A stretch of DNA of 64,000 nucleotides, taken from NCBI RefSeq assembly GCF_002078875.1, contig NC_034424.1, positions 9,209,326 to 9,273,325 on the forward strand. Direction: 5' to 3'. The position numbers and the translations under genes were made by a program. Source of the stretch: Numida meleagris. Lineage: Eukaryota; Chordata; Aves; Galliformes; Numididae. Position 1 is the first letter of the stretch. The number at the start of each line of letters is the position of its first letter. Below are positions 12,901 to 43,079 of this stretch, in pieces. The notes below the pieces were generated by a model. That model did not search any database. It was given only the letters and a program-made list of their open reading frames with translations, and was not told the DNA's origin.

Positions 12901-15900
12901 CTTAAAAAAATGCCTTTTGGGACAAGATGGTATAAAAGTAAATGCTCGAATCATAGATCTCTTCCCAGCAGGAGGTCAGTGCTTGTCACTGTTGATCTCC
13001 CTGTGGGAAGGATGCTTGTCTCAAACAACAAAACGCTTCTGCAGCGATGGGACCTGGTGCTGTTAGAGCATGACCAGGCCCCGAGCCCGGCAGCGCGGTG
13101 CGTGCTGCTTCGCTGTGGGCCGTGTGGATGAGCAGGGCAGACTGGTGCTGGAAGCTCCATGGAAGTGATCGGTGCAGTCTGCTTGGAGGATTTCGGCTGT
13201 CCCGGGGAGCAGCGTGGTGCTGCGTGGCTCAGCCCGTGCTGTGTGCGGCCCAGCCAAGGGCAGTTTGTCACAGAGACTTGGAGAAGTGCGAGCTTAAACT
13301 GAGCGTTTGTGTGCCTGTCCTCAAATTCTTCTTAGCTATAGAGAAAGAATGCAAGAGTTTGGATAATTCCTGTAGAAAAGCTGGTATTTTCAGTGGAGGA
13401 TGGCTTTGTTTGTGACGCTTCTAATGAGACACTGGGATGAATTTCTAATGAAAACTGGGGTGACAGAACACAGCTGTGTGTACCTGGGTCTCCTGTGACC
13501 ATTTGGAAACGAGTGCAGAGACTCTTTTAAGTGGGAGCAAGGGGAAAGAACCTGAACTCCAACCAAGTTAGTTACTATTTTGAAGAATTCCAGCCACGTG
13601 TCGTTTATTGGGCCTAATGAGGAGCTCCCAATGTAGGGCGTTGAGCCGGGGACGTGGGACTGGCCCAGGCTGCTGACAGGGAAGTGCCCCACGTTGGGCC
13701 GGGCCGCGCTCCTCAGCACACAGCTTCTCGGCGGGCACCGTGCAGCATCTCTGAGACTGAGGGCGCTGCTGGAGAAGGGACTCCAGATTTATGCAGAGAG
13801 AAATATTTAGCGTTGTGCTAAGAGATGTTTTTGTTGCAGGCAATATGGTCCCCTTATGGCACAGTAGTCTTAGAGCTCCTCATATTTCAAGGAGCTGAGT
13901 TAATTGCGCACTAAACAGTAGCAGTTCTATAATAATGTGAAAGATCTGGCATCCAAAGCATTTTTAAATGCACTTCCTACGTAGGTAAGCCTTTACTTTG
14001 TGAACAGGAGCTCGAGAGCTTGCGCATTCCAAGAAGGGCTGGACGGTTCCCAATTTTGTGCTCACCACATAAACAGCCACTTGACTTTTAAAACTTTTTA
14101 GATATTGGAAAATTGAAAATCAAATTCGCTTATCTTTGAAAGAGCTGGGTTCTCCCCCCCCCCCCCCCCACTGATTCCTTGTAATGAAAATCTTTTTCCA
14201 TTTGGCTTGAAAGTAAGGAAGCGATGTTTGTTTGGTTATGAGTCACTTCTGATATTTCTCCAGATACATTGTGCAGATAACTGCGGGGGGATTTAGTGCA
14301 CAAATTGCCGTCAGAGACGTGCGTGTCCGGTGGAATCCGCTTACAAAACACTGAGGGGTTTGGGACGTGATGTCAGATAGCACCGCTTAACTTTGACATT
14401 GATAATCATATAGTGATTGTTATTAAATCTTATCAATACGGAGGTCGCTGTCTTCATCCCTCACTTCCTGTAAAAACCTGTCAGCAGGATCGCTTTGGGG
14501 AACAAAAATAAGTTGTTAATTCGCAGAATGTAGCTGCAAGCAGTGACTTTAGCAGCTCTGGCAAGACCATCAATTTAAACACCAACGATTCCTGCATGGG
14601 AATTTTTTTAACCAGTCGTCCTGCATGGTGGTCATTTCCACTGGAGATCTTGCTGTCCTTCAGTAATTGCTCTAATCAAAATGCCAGAAGCAAATGCAAA
14701 CAAAGCTGCACGAAGTGCTGTGAGCGAGTGCACAGCGCCCGTGGTCGGAGCCGTGTCAGCCAGAACCGCGGAGCAGCGCTTCCCGCTGCAGCTCCCACCC
14801 GCCCCCAAAAACCTGCATCGTTTCCTGTTAATTCCTTCTCTTTTGCACGTGACCGCTTCACTGCGTGTGGAAAGCCAAGTTGATGGGGATTGAAAAATCC
14901 CTTTGAACCCAATGGGAATTATTGATCTTTCTGCTGAAATCTGGGAGACCCTGTTTGATCTGTGCTGGCCGTGCGTGCCCTCCCTGATGCGCCCGCCACC
15001 GTTTTTCTTGGAACATCTTTGTGTGCTGGGTGCTCCACTTCGGTGTAACTGATGGAGCAGTTTGCTCTCAGTCTCTAATTAGCAGTTTGCCCGTTACGTT
15101 ATGACTGGAATAGGAATACGCCTTCACTTTTTTGCCCTCTTGTTTGCGTGGCAGCTGTGGGCAGTGTGGCCCTGGGGCTCGGCTCCCAGCCTGCCCTGCT
15201 GCTGTGCCGCCTCAGGCCCCGCCGGGACCGCTGCCCCTGGGTGGACGTGTCCTGTGCCACGCTTTGTAGGCTCACAGAGCGTGCCTTGCAGCGGCTGTTC
15301 TCCTGAGGCTGATGGTTCGGGGTTCGTTTAGACCGCCTGGCCAAGATCCTGCAGCATTGAGGATTTTCCACGCGGAGACACAGTTTCCTTCCTGACACTT
15401 CGCTGTCAGATAAACAGCTCTCCATACGGAGCTGGGAGTTCTTCCCCACAGGAGCCTTCGGTCGTGCTCTCCGTGCTGTGTGCTCGGGCTGTTTACATCA
15501 GACATCTGTCGTGGGTTTGGAGACACAAATCTGGATTATAAAGCAGAATCTAAAGAGGACAAAGATGAGGCTGAGGAGGAGAGGTTCTCTGGTTGGGCTC
15601 CCAACTCTGCCTGGGACGTTCTTTCCTAAGCTGCAGATTACCAGGGGAAGAGGATATTTGTATTGAGGTCCGGTTTTAAAGGCAGAGCTGCATCACTCTC
15701 ATTTATAAGGTTCTTTTTATTCTGGGTATCCAAATTCAAAATTAATCCACTTATTCCTTGTAGCGGTTGATCAAAAATTTACCAGTCACAGAGAGCGAGT
15801 GCATTGGCAGTTCTGAACGTGGCAGTAACCGAGGAGGTCTGAAACCACAGCGTTACCAGGGGCAGCAGAGCTGCTCTGTCAGAAGGTGGTCACGTACCCG

Positions 15901-18900
15901 AGAGGTTCTCGCAGCCATCTTTGAGCCGCTGGGTGTCTGACGGATTGCCCTACGGCACAAGCATCCCATTTCTCACTTCAATTAAGAGGAATGTTTCTTC
16001 TGCATAGGTGTGGAATTGCCCACTGACACCGTGTCCCACATCTGCAGTGTTTTCAGCAGAAATAACCGCAGTGATGGGGAAGTGTGGGGAGCTCGCTGGG
16101 TGCCGAGGCCCAGGGCTGCGTGCGGGGCTGCCTGGCTCTGCTGCATGGGCTGGCGGAGCAGCAGCATCGCTTGCTCGCTGTCAGAGAACAGAATTTGCTC
16201 TTGCAGTGGGCAGTGCGGAGGGCTGTTCATCTTTTCCTTTTCTGAAATGCTTTCTGTGTTTTTCTCTCCAGATGGCAGCTCTTCAGAGTCCTTTCTATGG
16301 AGATAAAATGAACCTGTTTTCTCTTTGCCAAAAAATAGAGCAATGTGACTATCCGCCTCTTCCAGCTGAACATTATTCTGAGAAGGTAAATTGGGAGCAT
16401 TTGTGCAGGGGAAGTGGTGGGGGTGCAGGGAAGAGCCCCCACATCCCGGGTTGGGGGGGGTGGGGGCTGCGCTGCGGCTGCAGCTGGCCGGGGAGCTGCT
16501 GTGCCTCTGAATATCAGCACACTGAAGTAAGACAGAAAGGAAGATTTCTTAATGTGATTTCTTAACATGGAGAGGATTTTGAGACTGAAAGTCTGTTACG
16601 TTGGCAAAAAACAACAATGAACCGTGGGAAAGCCCTCTCCTTTGCTTCCCTTCGCTTAAAATAACATACCATGAAACTGTGCTTAAATTTACTTTCCTGC
16701 AGTCTTCAGCTTGTTACAGGGAGGAGGATTGTTTTTTACTATTTACTTTTTTAAAACAGGCAGAAGAGGAAAACAGTTATTATAATAAGATAAGTGTTGA
16801 TACCCCGAGCTGCGTAAGGGGGATTTTTGAAGTCTGGGTTTTATGCATATGAAAGCAAGGGATGGAGAGCAGTAGCTGAACTGGACTGTATTAAAAAAAA
16901 TAGAATATCTGCTGTGCATTGCTTGCTCTGTGATGTTGCACTTGGGCTGCAGACACCGGGGTTGTTTTTATGCAAGGCTTTTTGAGCTGTTTTCTTTACT
17001 TTCTCATTCAGTTGTTGATGCCTCCTGTTTGAAAGGAAAAGGCTAATGCGATTTTCGATGTTGTTTTGCGTTTTGAACTGTAGGCTGTGCAGGGCTGAGC
17101 TGCTCGGGCCGTGGAGGAGTCTGCCCAGACTGCACTGAGCGTCCCAGCTCCGAGCCCTGGGCGCAGTCGTGGGGCGGTGCTGTCCCATCCCCTGGGCCGC
17201 CGCACAGTTTACATTAGTTCCCTCTTGCTAACAAACTCTTGCAAAAAGAGAATTGCAGAACTGTTGTGGAAAAGTGGGTTATTTTTTTCCCAAGCTGCTG
17301 TAGCAGCACGTCCCGGCTCTGTGCATTCACGTTTGCCGTGCTGTTGTAGCGTGCAGCTCAGGATATGCCTGCTGGCAGCAAGAATTAGTGTAAGTTGACA
17401 GATGTGTTTCCTGTCTTTACAATTACTGTCTGTTTGCCTCCCTCTGGCAGTGCTAAAGAGTGTGTGTAGTGTAGTGATACAATCCGGGGTGAGAAGGATG
17501 GTTTAAAGCTCAAAGGCGCCAGGTCCCAGAGAACCAGACTCCAGATGGTGTTCATGCACTATTAACAGAATGCCTGACAAAGTCTGAGAGGGCTGTGCCG
17601 TTGGCTGTAGCTGTATGAGCTGCTGCTGCCTACGTGAACCACAAAGAGCTCTTATTTCCTGAATCTTAGAACACGTCTCTGCCATGAACAGTATTTGTTT
17701 TCGTGCCAGTTTTAAAGGTTGGATTTTCAGATGCTTTTGGGGTGCAGAGCTGAAGGAAAGGTGTCTTGGTGTCTTCCAGCAGCCGAGTGGGATGAGCCAT
17801 TGGGCAGCAAGCCCTCGTGCTGCAAGGCTCGGAAAAAGAGCACGGCAGTGCCTTCCTGCAGCACTAAGTCACACCAGCAGGAATCGGAGCTGCCCATGGC
17901 AGCTGGTTGTCCCCATGTGGACATGCTCATTTTCCTTAGGCTGACAGGACGGAATCTTCGGGCCCCTTGGGAATTGCCAGTGGGGCAGGCTGGGTGGTGG
18001 TGAGGGACAGCCGCCTTTCCGTCCTGGGGTAGAGATGAGCATCAGCCAAACCAAGCTACCAGTGTTTGGTGACGTGCCCCCAAACGAAGCCCTGCTGCAG
18101 GGTAAGCTGCTGATCCCCTGGATCCTTGCATTGTTGTAGATGAGCAGGACAGAGTGCTCATTGAGGAATGCCCACGCGGGCGGTGCTGCCTTTCAGTGAC
18201 AGCCTCCTGGCTGCGGCCTTTTCTCCGGTCCAGCTCTCAGGATGGACTGGAGGAGTTGAGACTCATTCGTTTTCTGTCTCAGAACCAAATGCTCTGGGAA
18301 TGGTTGGCACCAGCTGGGGCTGCGTGTCGAGGCCAGGGCTGCCCGTTCCTGCTGGGACGGCTTCAGGCCCCGCAGTGGGTGCTGAACCTGGTGCACGGGG
18401 CGCAGAGCTGCGGCCTCGTTTGGGTGCGTTCAGTAATGCAGCTGAACTGTGTGCTTGATAGCTGTAGGGTCATGCTTTTAATTACCATTAAAATAATTGG
18501 CACTGTGGCTACTGGGAGGATGTGAGAAGATCAGAGGCTCAAGGCTGTTTCTCCCTGTGCCTCGGGGGTACGAGCAGCTTTCAGTGTCTGTATAATTAAA
18601 AGCTACAATCTTTCATGTGCACAATAAAGTGGGTAGGGAGGTGGGGGTACTTGAGCCCTTCTGCATTTTATTTATTAAATATAATCAATGACCGGTCTCT
18701 CTCCTTCACAAAGGTTCTCTAGGAGACGCTGTGTCTGACAGCCACGCTCGGGCATCCTGTATCTTCAGATACGTGTGCACAGATTCGTTCTGGTCCTTCC
18801 ACAGAGGTGGGGTGGAGCAGAAGCGTGCGGCGCTCAGCCAGCACAGCTGCACGAAGGGCTCTCAGCTCCCGTCCGGCGCTCAGGCGGCCCCGGAGCCTTT

Positions 18901-19065
18901 GCCAGTAAGAAATAAGCTGATTCATTTCTGTTCCAATGTCTTTCTGTCTTTCAGCTCCGGGAGCTGGTCAGCATGTGCATATACCCTGATCCAGATCAAA
19001 GACCTGACATTGGTTACGTGCACCAAATAGCAAAACAAATGCATGTTTGGACCTCCAGCACCTGA
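1683..19065 (+). CDS. NEK6: NEK6, serine/threonine kinase (3' part, five exons)
   Basis: Coding join: 1683-1791, 3043-3150, 11778-11872, 16272-16385, 18955-19065 (537 nt, 178 residues plus TGA). All exons have AG/GT borders and matching phases. If total length equals the human protein (313 aa), this is residues 136-313. Visible motifs are the catalytic loop HRD (Asp172, split over the first two exons) with Lys174 and Asn177; the NEK6/7-type DLG magnesium motif (Asp190) in place of DFG; activation-loop Ser206, the NEK9 target in mammals; the GTPYYMSPE segment; and the NEK6-type C-terminus ending WTSST. NEK6 is a cytosolic and spindle kinase acting downstream of NEK9 in mitotic spindle assembly. 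The C-terminal exon ([20 protein letters not shown]) fits NEK6 better than NEK7, as does the neighbour PSMB7. N-lobe exons (glycine loop, VAIK Lys) are left of the window. Identification is firm. Confidence 0.95.
1792..3042. other. NEK6 intron
   Basis: Intron of 1251 nt between exons a and b. It contains a short TG repeat near 2839-2851. Nothing else is recognised. Confidence 0.75.
3043..3150 (+). CDS. NEK6: NEK6 exon b: catalytic loop and DLG motif
   Basis: It encodes [20 protein letters not shown], then [16 protein letters not shown] and the first base of Val208. It contains catalytic Asp172 and Lys174, DLG Asp190 and activation-loop Ser206. Residue 200 is Lys, as in NEK7; I recall Glu there in human NEK6. 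AG at 3041-3042, donor GTAAGA at 3151. Confidence 0.96.
3825..4060 (-). repeat. Possible degenerate CR1 LINE fragment (antisense)
   Basis: Phrases such as AACAAAACTGGGGC, then CAGGACATCACTGG, then CTGACCAGTTTTGCATCC follow the order seen in the antisense strand of avian CR1 reverse-transcriptase sequence as I remember it, with many substitutions. It would be an old copy on the minus strand. Without a Dfam/RepeatMasker comparison this is tentative and the ends are approximate. Confidence 0.35.
6878..6935. repeat. T33 tract plus GA/CA compound microsatellite
   Basis: An uninterrupted run of 33 T is followed by GGGG, a short GA repeat and a CA repeat. No retroposon body is recognised next to it, so I call it a simple repeat only. 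Confidence 0.9.
9006..9025. repeat. TTTG tetranucleotide repeat
   Basis: About five tandem TTTG units in a NEK6 intron. A shorter TTTG run lies at 8028-8041. Confidence 0.85.
10869..10891. repeat. A23 homopolymer tract
   Basis: Uninterrupted run of 23 A in a NEK6 intron. No flanking retrocopy is recognised. Confidence 0.9.
11778..11872 (+). CDS. NEK6: NEK6 exon c: activation segment end and helix F
   Basis: It encodes [19 protein letters not shown], then [13 protein letters not shown]. The APE-equivalent is SPE, and the [11 protein letters not shown] helix F is canonical for protein kinases. The exon enters in phase 1 (TG completes Val208), leaves in phase 0, and has a strong GTAAGT donor. 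Confidence 0.96.
11873..16271. other. NEK6 intron (4.4 kb)
   Basis: It contains a C16 run at 14154-14169 and several moderately CpG-rich patches (13.06-13.27 kb, 13.6-13.75 kb, 15.15-15.35 kb). No coding exon is expected here, because exons c and d join in phase 0 without loss relative to the family. Confidence 0.7.
14154..14169. repeat. C16 homopolymer
   Basis: Sixteen consecutive C in a NEK6 intron. Confidence 0.9.
16272..16385 (+). CDS. NEK6: NEK6 exon d: C-lobe helix G region
   Basis: This is 38 whole codons encoding [20 protein letters not shown], then [18 protein letters not shown], phase 0-0. It follows a strong polypyrimidine tract (TTTTTCTCTCCAG). The donor GTAAAT is weaker and is followed by an intron stretch rich in G runs (see findings). 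Confidence 0.96.
16386..18954. other. NEK6 intron (2.6 kb)
   Basis: The first 100 nt are very G-rich, with runs of 3-8 G on the coding strand. The rest is unremarkable, with short overlapping ORFs that are not coding-like. Confidence 0.7.
18955..19065 (+). CDS. NEK6: NEK6 last coding exon and stop
   Basis: It encodes [20 protein letters not shown], then [16 protein letters not shown], and ends with TGA at 19063-19065. DQRPD is the conserved helix H-I arginine motif. The 3' splice site is TTTCTGTCTTTCAG. Confidence 0.96.
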   Translation, partial: LRELVSMCIYPDPDQRPDIGYVHQIAKQMHVWTSST

Positions 19066-20965
19066 ACCATCTGCAGACGCTCTCAAAAGCCAGCACAGCT
19101 TAGTCTTACTTGAATTTTTTTTCTCAGATGAAACCGACTGGTGCCTTGGCAGCGAGTGAGGGGGGAGCGCTCGTAGCAAGATGCTCCATTATTTCTGCAG
19201 GTTATTTGACAAGGACTCTTACACGGTGGCCATGCTTTAAAGTGAAGATTCTGTGAGGTATTGCAAGTGATTTTTTTTTTTTTAAGCCAATAAGATGTTA
19301 CAGATGTAGATCATTTAAGGGTCTTTTCTTAAACTGTCGTGTGTAATCTAGGATAGATGATATTAACCGGGGTGTCAGCGTTGGGCACCTCTTCTATCTT
19401 AACTGTAATGTGAAATATTGAAATAATTCCTTCAGTGAAATCACTTTATACTAATGTAAGAATTACAGTAGATTTTGTGTCATTTGTATAACTGCTACTT
19501 CGCCTCTTCCGCAAATGGTTTATAGCAAATCTCAGTTTTTACTTTGTGTATTTTAAAGCATCCATTTATGTGTTTTTATTAATTCCCTCCTTCAGACGTA
19601 GAACTGGGAGGGATGTGGGGGGGGAGGGGGTAGAAGTGCATTTATTATTTCATGATTTTATTTTTTTTTTAACTGAAAACTTAGAGTGAGTATTTTGCCG
19701 ATGTATTTACCTGTTAATGAATTTGGCTACAGCCACGGAGCTGAGTCCAGCACAGAGCGGGGCAGAAAACCCGCACCTCCCGAGCACCCCAGAGCAAACC
19801 TGCTGCAGTGGGGCTGCTCGGAGCTGAGCACCGTTTGTCACAGCTCTTCTCAGAAAACCGGTGCTGCTCTCGTCCAGCTGGATTTTTGGGAAGATGCTTG
19901 TACACACTCAGCAGTGTGTTAGGTACCAGTAGGGAGAACTTCTTAAGCAAAGCAGTGTTCTAAACTCCTTGAGACATAGAGAGGCCAAGTAAGGCAAACA
20001 CTCTGTGTATCTCATTCCACATAAGGATCAGCCCCCTCTATTTAACTGTGAAAGCTGATTTACAGAATGTGAATTTTTATAAAAAATCTCAAGCTGATTA
20101 GAAGGGGTCATCGTTAACTAAATTAAAACTTGAAACCAACTAAATTCATTCACTGAATCACTGATTTGTTTCATTACTGCCAGTGAAAAACATCCACTGC
20201 TCCAGGAACAGCCCCTGGCTCCACGGGGCCGTGCTTGAGCTGCACGTGGCGCTGGGAGGAGCGGGGCAGGCTGGGTGCAGCACTGCTCATGCAGCCTCTG
20301 CCTCTTCTGGTTTTCTTCAAGACATGAATACAATCCTTTTTTTTTTTTTTTAAATAAGATTAGGGTTAGAGGGTTATGTACTCATATATGCTTTTAGTGG
20401 ATTTTTTAAACTTGATTTTTCTCTACTTACTTAAAGGAAAATTGCAGTGCCATCTTCAACTACCGTCCACCAAATTTGGAGTATTTTTGTAGGGTAGCAA
20501 GGAAAACTAATAGCTGTGAACGATGTTGGTGTCATTAATGCAAGGTGCCATGTTATCGTGGCTTCTCAGCAGGAAGCTGAGCCTGCTGCTCTCCTGAGAG
20601 CCTGAGGAAATTCCAATCTGCAAGAGAATGGAGGAGAGGCGGCACATTGCTTCCCACATTCCCATGCCAACTTGTTTAATTTATGGGCATCTTCTTCAGC
20701 AATTCTTAGGTGTGTGACTTCAGACCGTCACCTTTACACTGCAGGTTTCCTTTAAGCCGTGGTGGCTGCGCTGTGCTGCTGCACCAGGAGAGGGGCTCTG
20801 CCTGCAGGGGAGCACAGCTTAAACCGCAGCGCCTCGAGCGGCCCGCGCACTGTCTTGCTACATAAAATTTATCAGTGCCTATAAGTAAATGTATTTCAAA
20901 AGGTAATTTTTTTTTTTTGCAATTGTGCATTTTTAGATAAATAAAAAAAAAATGATTTACAAAAT
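19066..20965 (+). other. NEK6: NEK6 3' UTR and downstream
   Basis: The sequence after the stop is AT-rich, with T tracts (19270-19284 and 20337-20352). Candidate poly(A) signals on the plus strand are ATTAAA near 20122 and AATAAA at 20940-20945, with another AATAAA near 20962. Using the last pair gives a 3' UTR of about 1.9 kb. The true end cannot be decided from sequence alone. Confidence 0.6.
20940..20945 (+). terminator. NEK6: Candidate NEK6 poly(A) signal
   Basis: AATAAA inside an A-rich stretch, followed within 30 nt by a second AATAAA. It is the last such hexamer on the plus strand before the convergent PSMB7 gene. Confidence 0.45.
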
Positions 20966-21688
20966 AAACACCTTTGTTTAAAAAAGAAAAAAAGGTTCAG
21001 TATTAAGGGGGACGAAAGTGACAACGTCTCTCCCACCAGGCCTCGGGCTGCGTCAGGTTTGTGAGCAGCTGTCGTGGGCTGCAGGCACTCGGAGCAAAGT
21101 TCTGCTCCCATAAAATGGGCGACATGAACCCGCAGCAGCTGCTGGAAAACCTCACCCAGGGAACAGCGCTGCTGGAGGCGCTCACAGCTGAGGGCTGGCA
21201 CCAGGTGATAACTTCCTGGAGCTGTGTTCCCTTTGAGTAAATGAGAAAATAACTTTGCAGCTGGATTTTCAGCTAGGTTTTTCTTTCTTACGATTACATG
21301 GTACAGTGTAAAACATCATGAAATCAGCTTATCCCAAACAGTACGAGCTCAGGATTCTAGGACAAAAAATGTCCAAGGGGACCTCAGGTAAGTACCAGGA
21401 CATTAAGGCTTCTCAGTTGTGTCTTCCTCCCTTATGTAATGTGGAAAGGAGAACACTTTGTACGAGCTGGAGGCTGGAGCTGCTCAGCAGCCTGTCCCTA
21501 TCTACAGAAAATGGAAGAACAGATGTAAGCATCGCAGTACCGCTGTTAATACCCTGTGATAATTAAAGCAGCAGCAGTTCTGCACGAGCCCCATGTTTTC
21601 AACGAATGGTAGGTACGAATAGGTATCGAATGCAAAAGAAATGAGCACCACAGGAAACACTCATTAAGGGAATGGCCAGAACCCTCTC
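20966..21688. other. Intergenic gap between convergent NEK6 and PSMB7
   Basis: About 0.7 kb between the best poly(A) candidates of the two tail-to-tail genes. No gene or repeat is recognised. Confidence 0.6.
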
Positions 21689-21694
21689 TTTATT
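21689..21694 (-). terminator. PSMB7: PSMB7 poly(A) signal
   Basis: TTTATT on the plus strand is AATAAA on the PSMB7 strand, 89-94 nt after the stop codon. This gives a compact 3' UTR. Confidence 0.75.
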
Positions 21695-21782
21695 CTGTGT
21701 GGGTCACTTGTTTCCCTGCAGCAGGAAGGCTTCCAAAAGCAAAACGCACCTGGTGTGCGCGCCCAGCGGCTGCGCCCCGCGC

Positions 21783-42350
<20,568 letters not shown>

Positions 42351-42464
42351 CTCCGCTCTGCTCCGTCACGGCCGCTCCGAGCGCTTCCGGGGCGGCCTCC
42401 TGCGCGCGCAGCGGGGCCGGGGGAGGGGGCGGGGCCGGGGCCGGGAGCGGCGCGGCGCTGCGAA

Positions 42465-42638
42465 ATGGCGGCGGGGGATGCGCGCGGCTCGGGGTGGGCT
42501 GCGCTCCGGGCACGGCTCTGTGCGGTGCCCGCCGTGGGGCGGGGACGCGGTTCTCCCCGGTTCGGACCCCGGTCCCTGCCCCGCGCTCAGGGCGCGCTGG
42601 TGAGCGGGTCGCTGGCGTATTGCAATAAAACACTTTGA
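42465..42638 (+). other. Candidate divergent short ORF or first exon opposite PSMB7
   Basis: An ATG in GCGAAATGGCGGC (good Kozak, also a YY1 motif) opens a 57-codon plus-strand frame beginning [25 protein letters not shown] donor-like site at 42600 would leave 45 whole codons, and an AATAAA lies at 42623-42628. The peptide is Arg-rich and has no recognised family. It could be a divergent promoter transcript or only a YY1 site. Confidence 0.25.
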
Positions 42639-42685
42639 TCTGTGCGGAGCGTTGGTGAAATGCACGGGACGGCGGGGGGGCACGG

Positions 42686-42800
42686 AGCTGTAGGGTTGGA
42701 CGGGAACTCGAGAGCGCCGGGCCCGACCCCGCCGAGGTAGGGGCCCCGCAGCAGGTGGGCGTGGGGGTGATCCTGAATACCCGCAGAGGAGGAGACCACC
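42686..42800 (-). repeat. CR1-like fragment (antisense) within the island flank
   Basis: The TAGGGTTGGACGGGAACTCG stretch and the CCCGACCCC that follows parallel the antisense 3' region of avian CR1 (GGGTTGGAAGGGACC...CCAACCCC). CpG-rich substitutions are superimposed. Ends are approximate. Confidence 0.4.
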
Positions 42801-43046
42801 GCGTCCCGTCAGCTCCCGCACCCGCACCGCAAAGCTCTTCCACGTGGCTGCGTGGAACGCCCTGTGCTCCGGCTTCTGGCCACTGCTCCGTGTGCTGTCA
42901 CTGCGCACCGAAAGGAGCCTGCGCATCTCTCGGGCGTTAAGTTCCCTGTCCCCGCTGTCCGCGATGCGGAAAAATTGTGCGCCTCACCCCGCAGCGTTCC
43001 ACGGTGCGGGTCCGCTGGGAGCCCCCGCCCACTCCGGCCGAGCCCC

Positions 43047-43075
43047 GCTGAGCTGAGCTGAGCTGAGCTGAGCTG
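43047..43075. repeat. GAGCT pentanucleotide tandem repeat
   Basis: About six tandem GCTGA units at the upstream edge of the PSMB7 CpG island. Confidence 0.9.
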
Positions 43076-43079
43076 CAGG

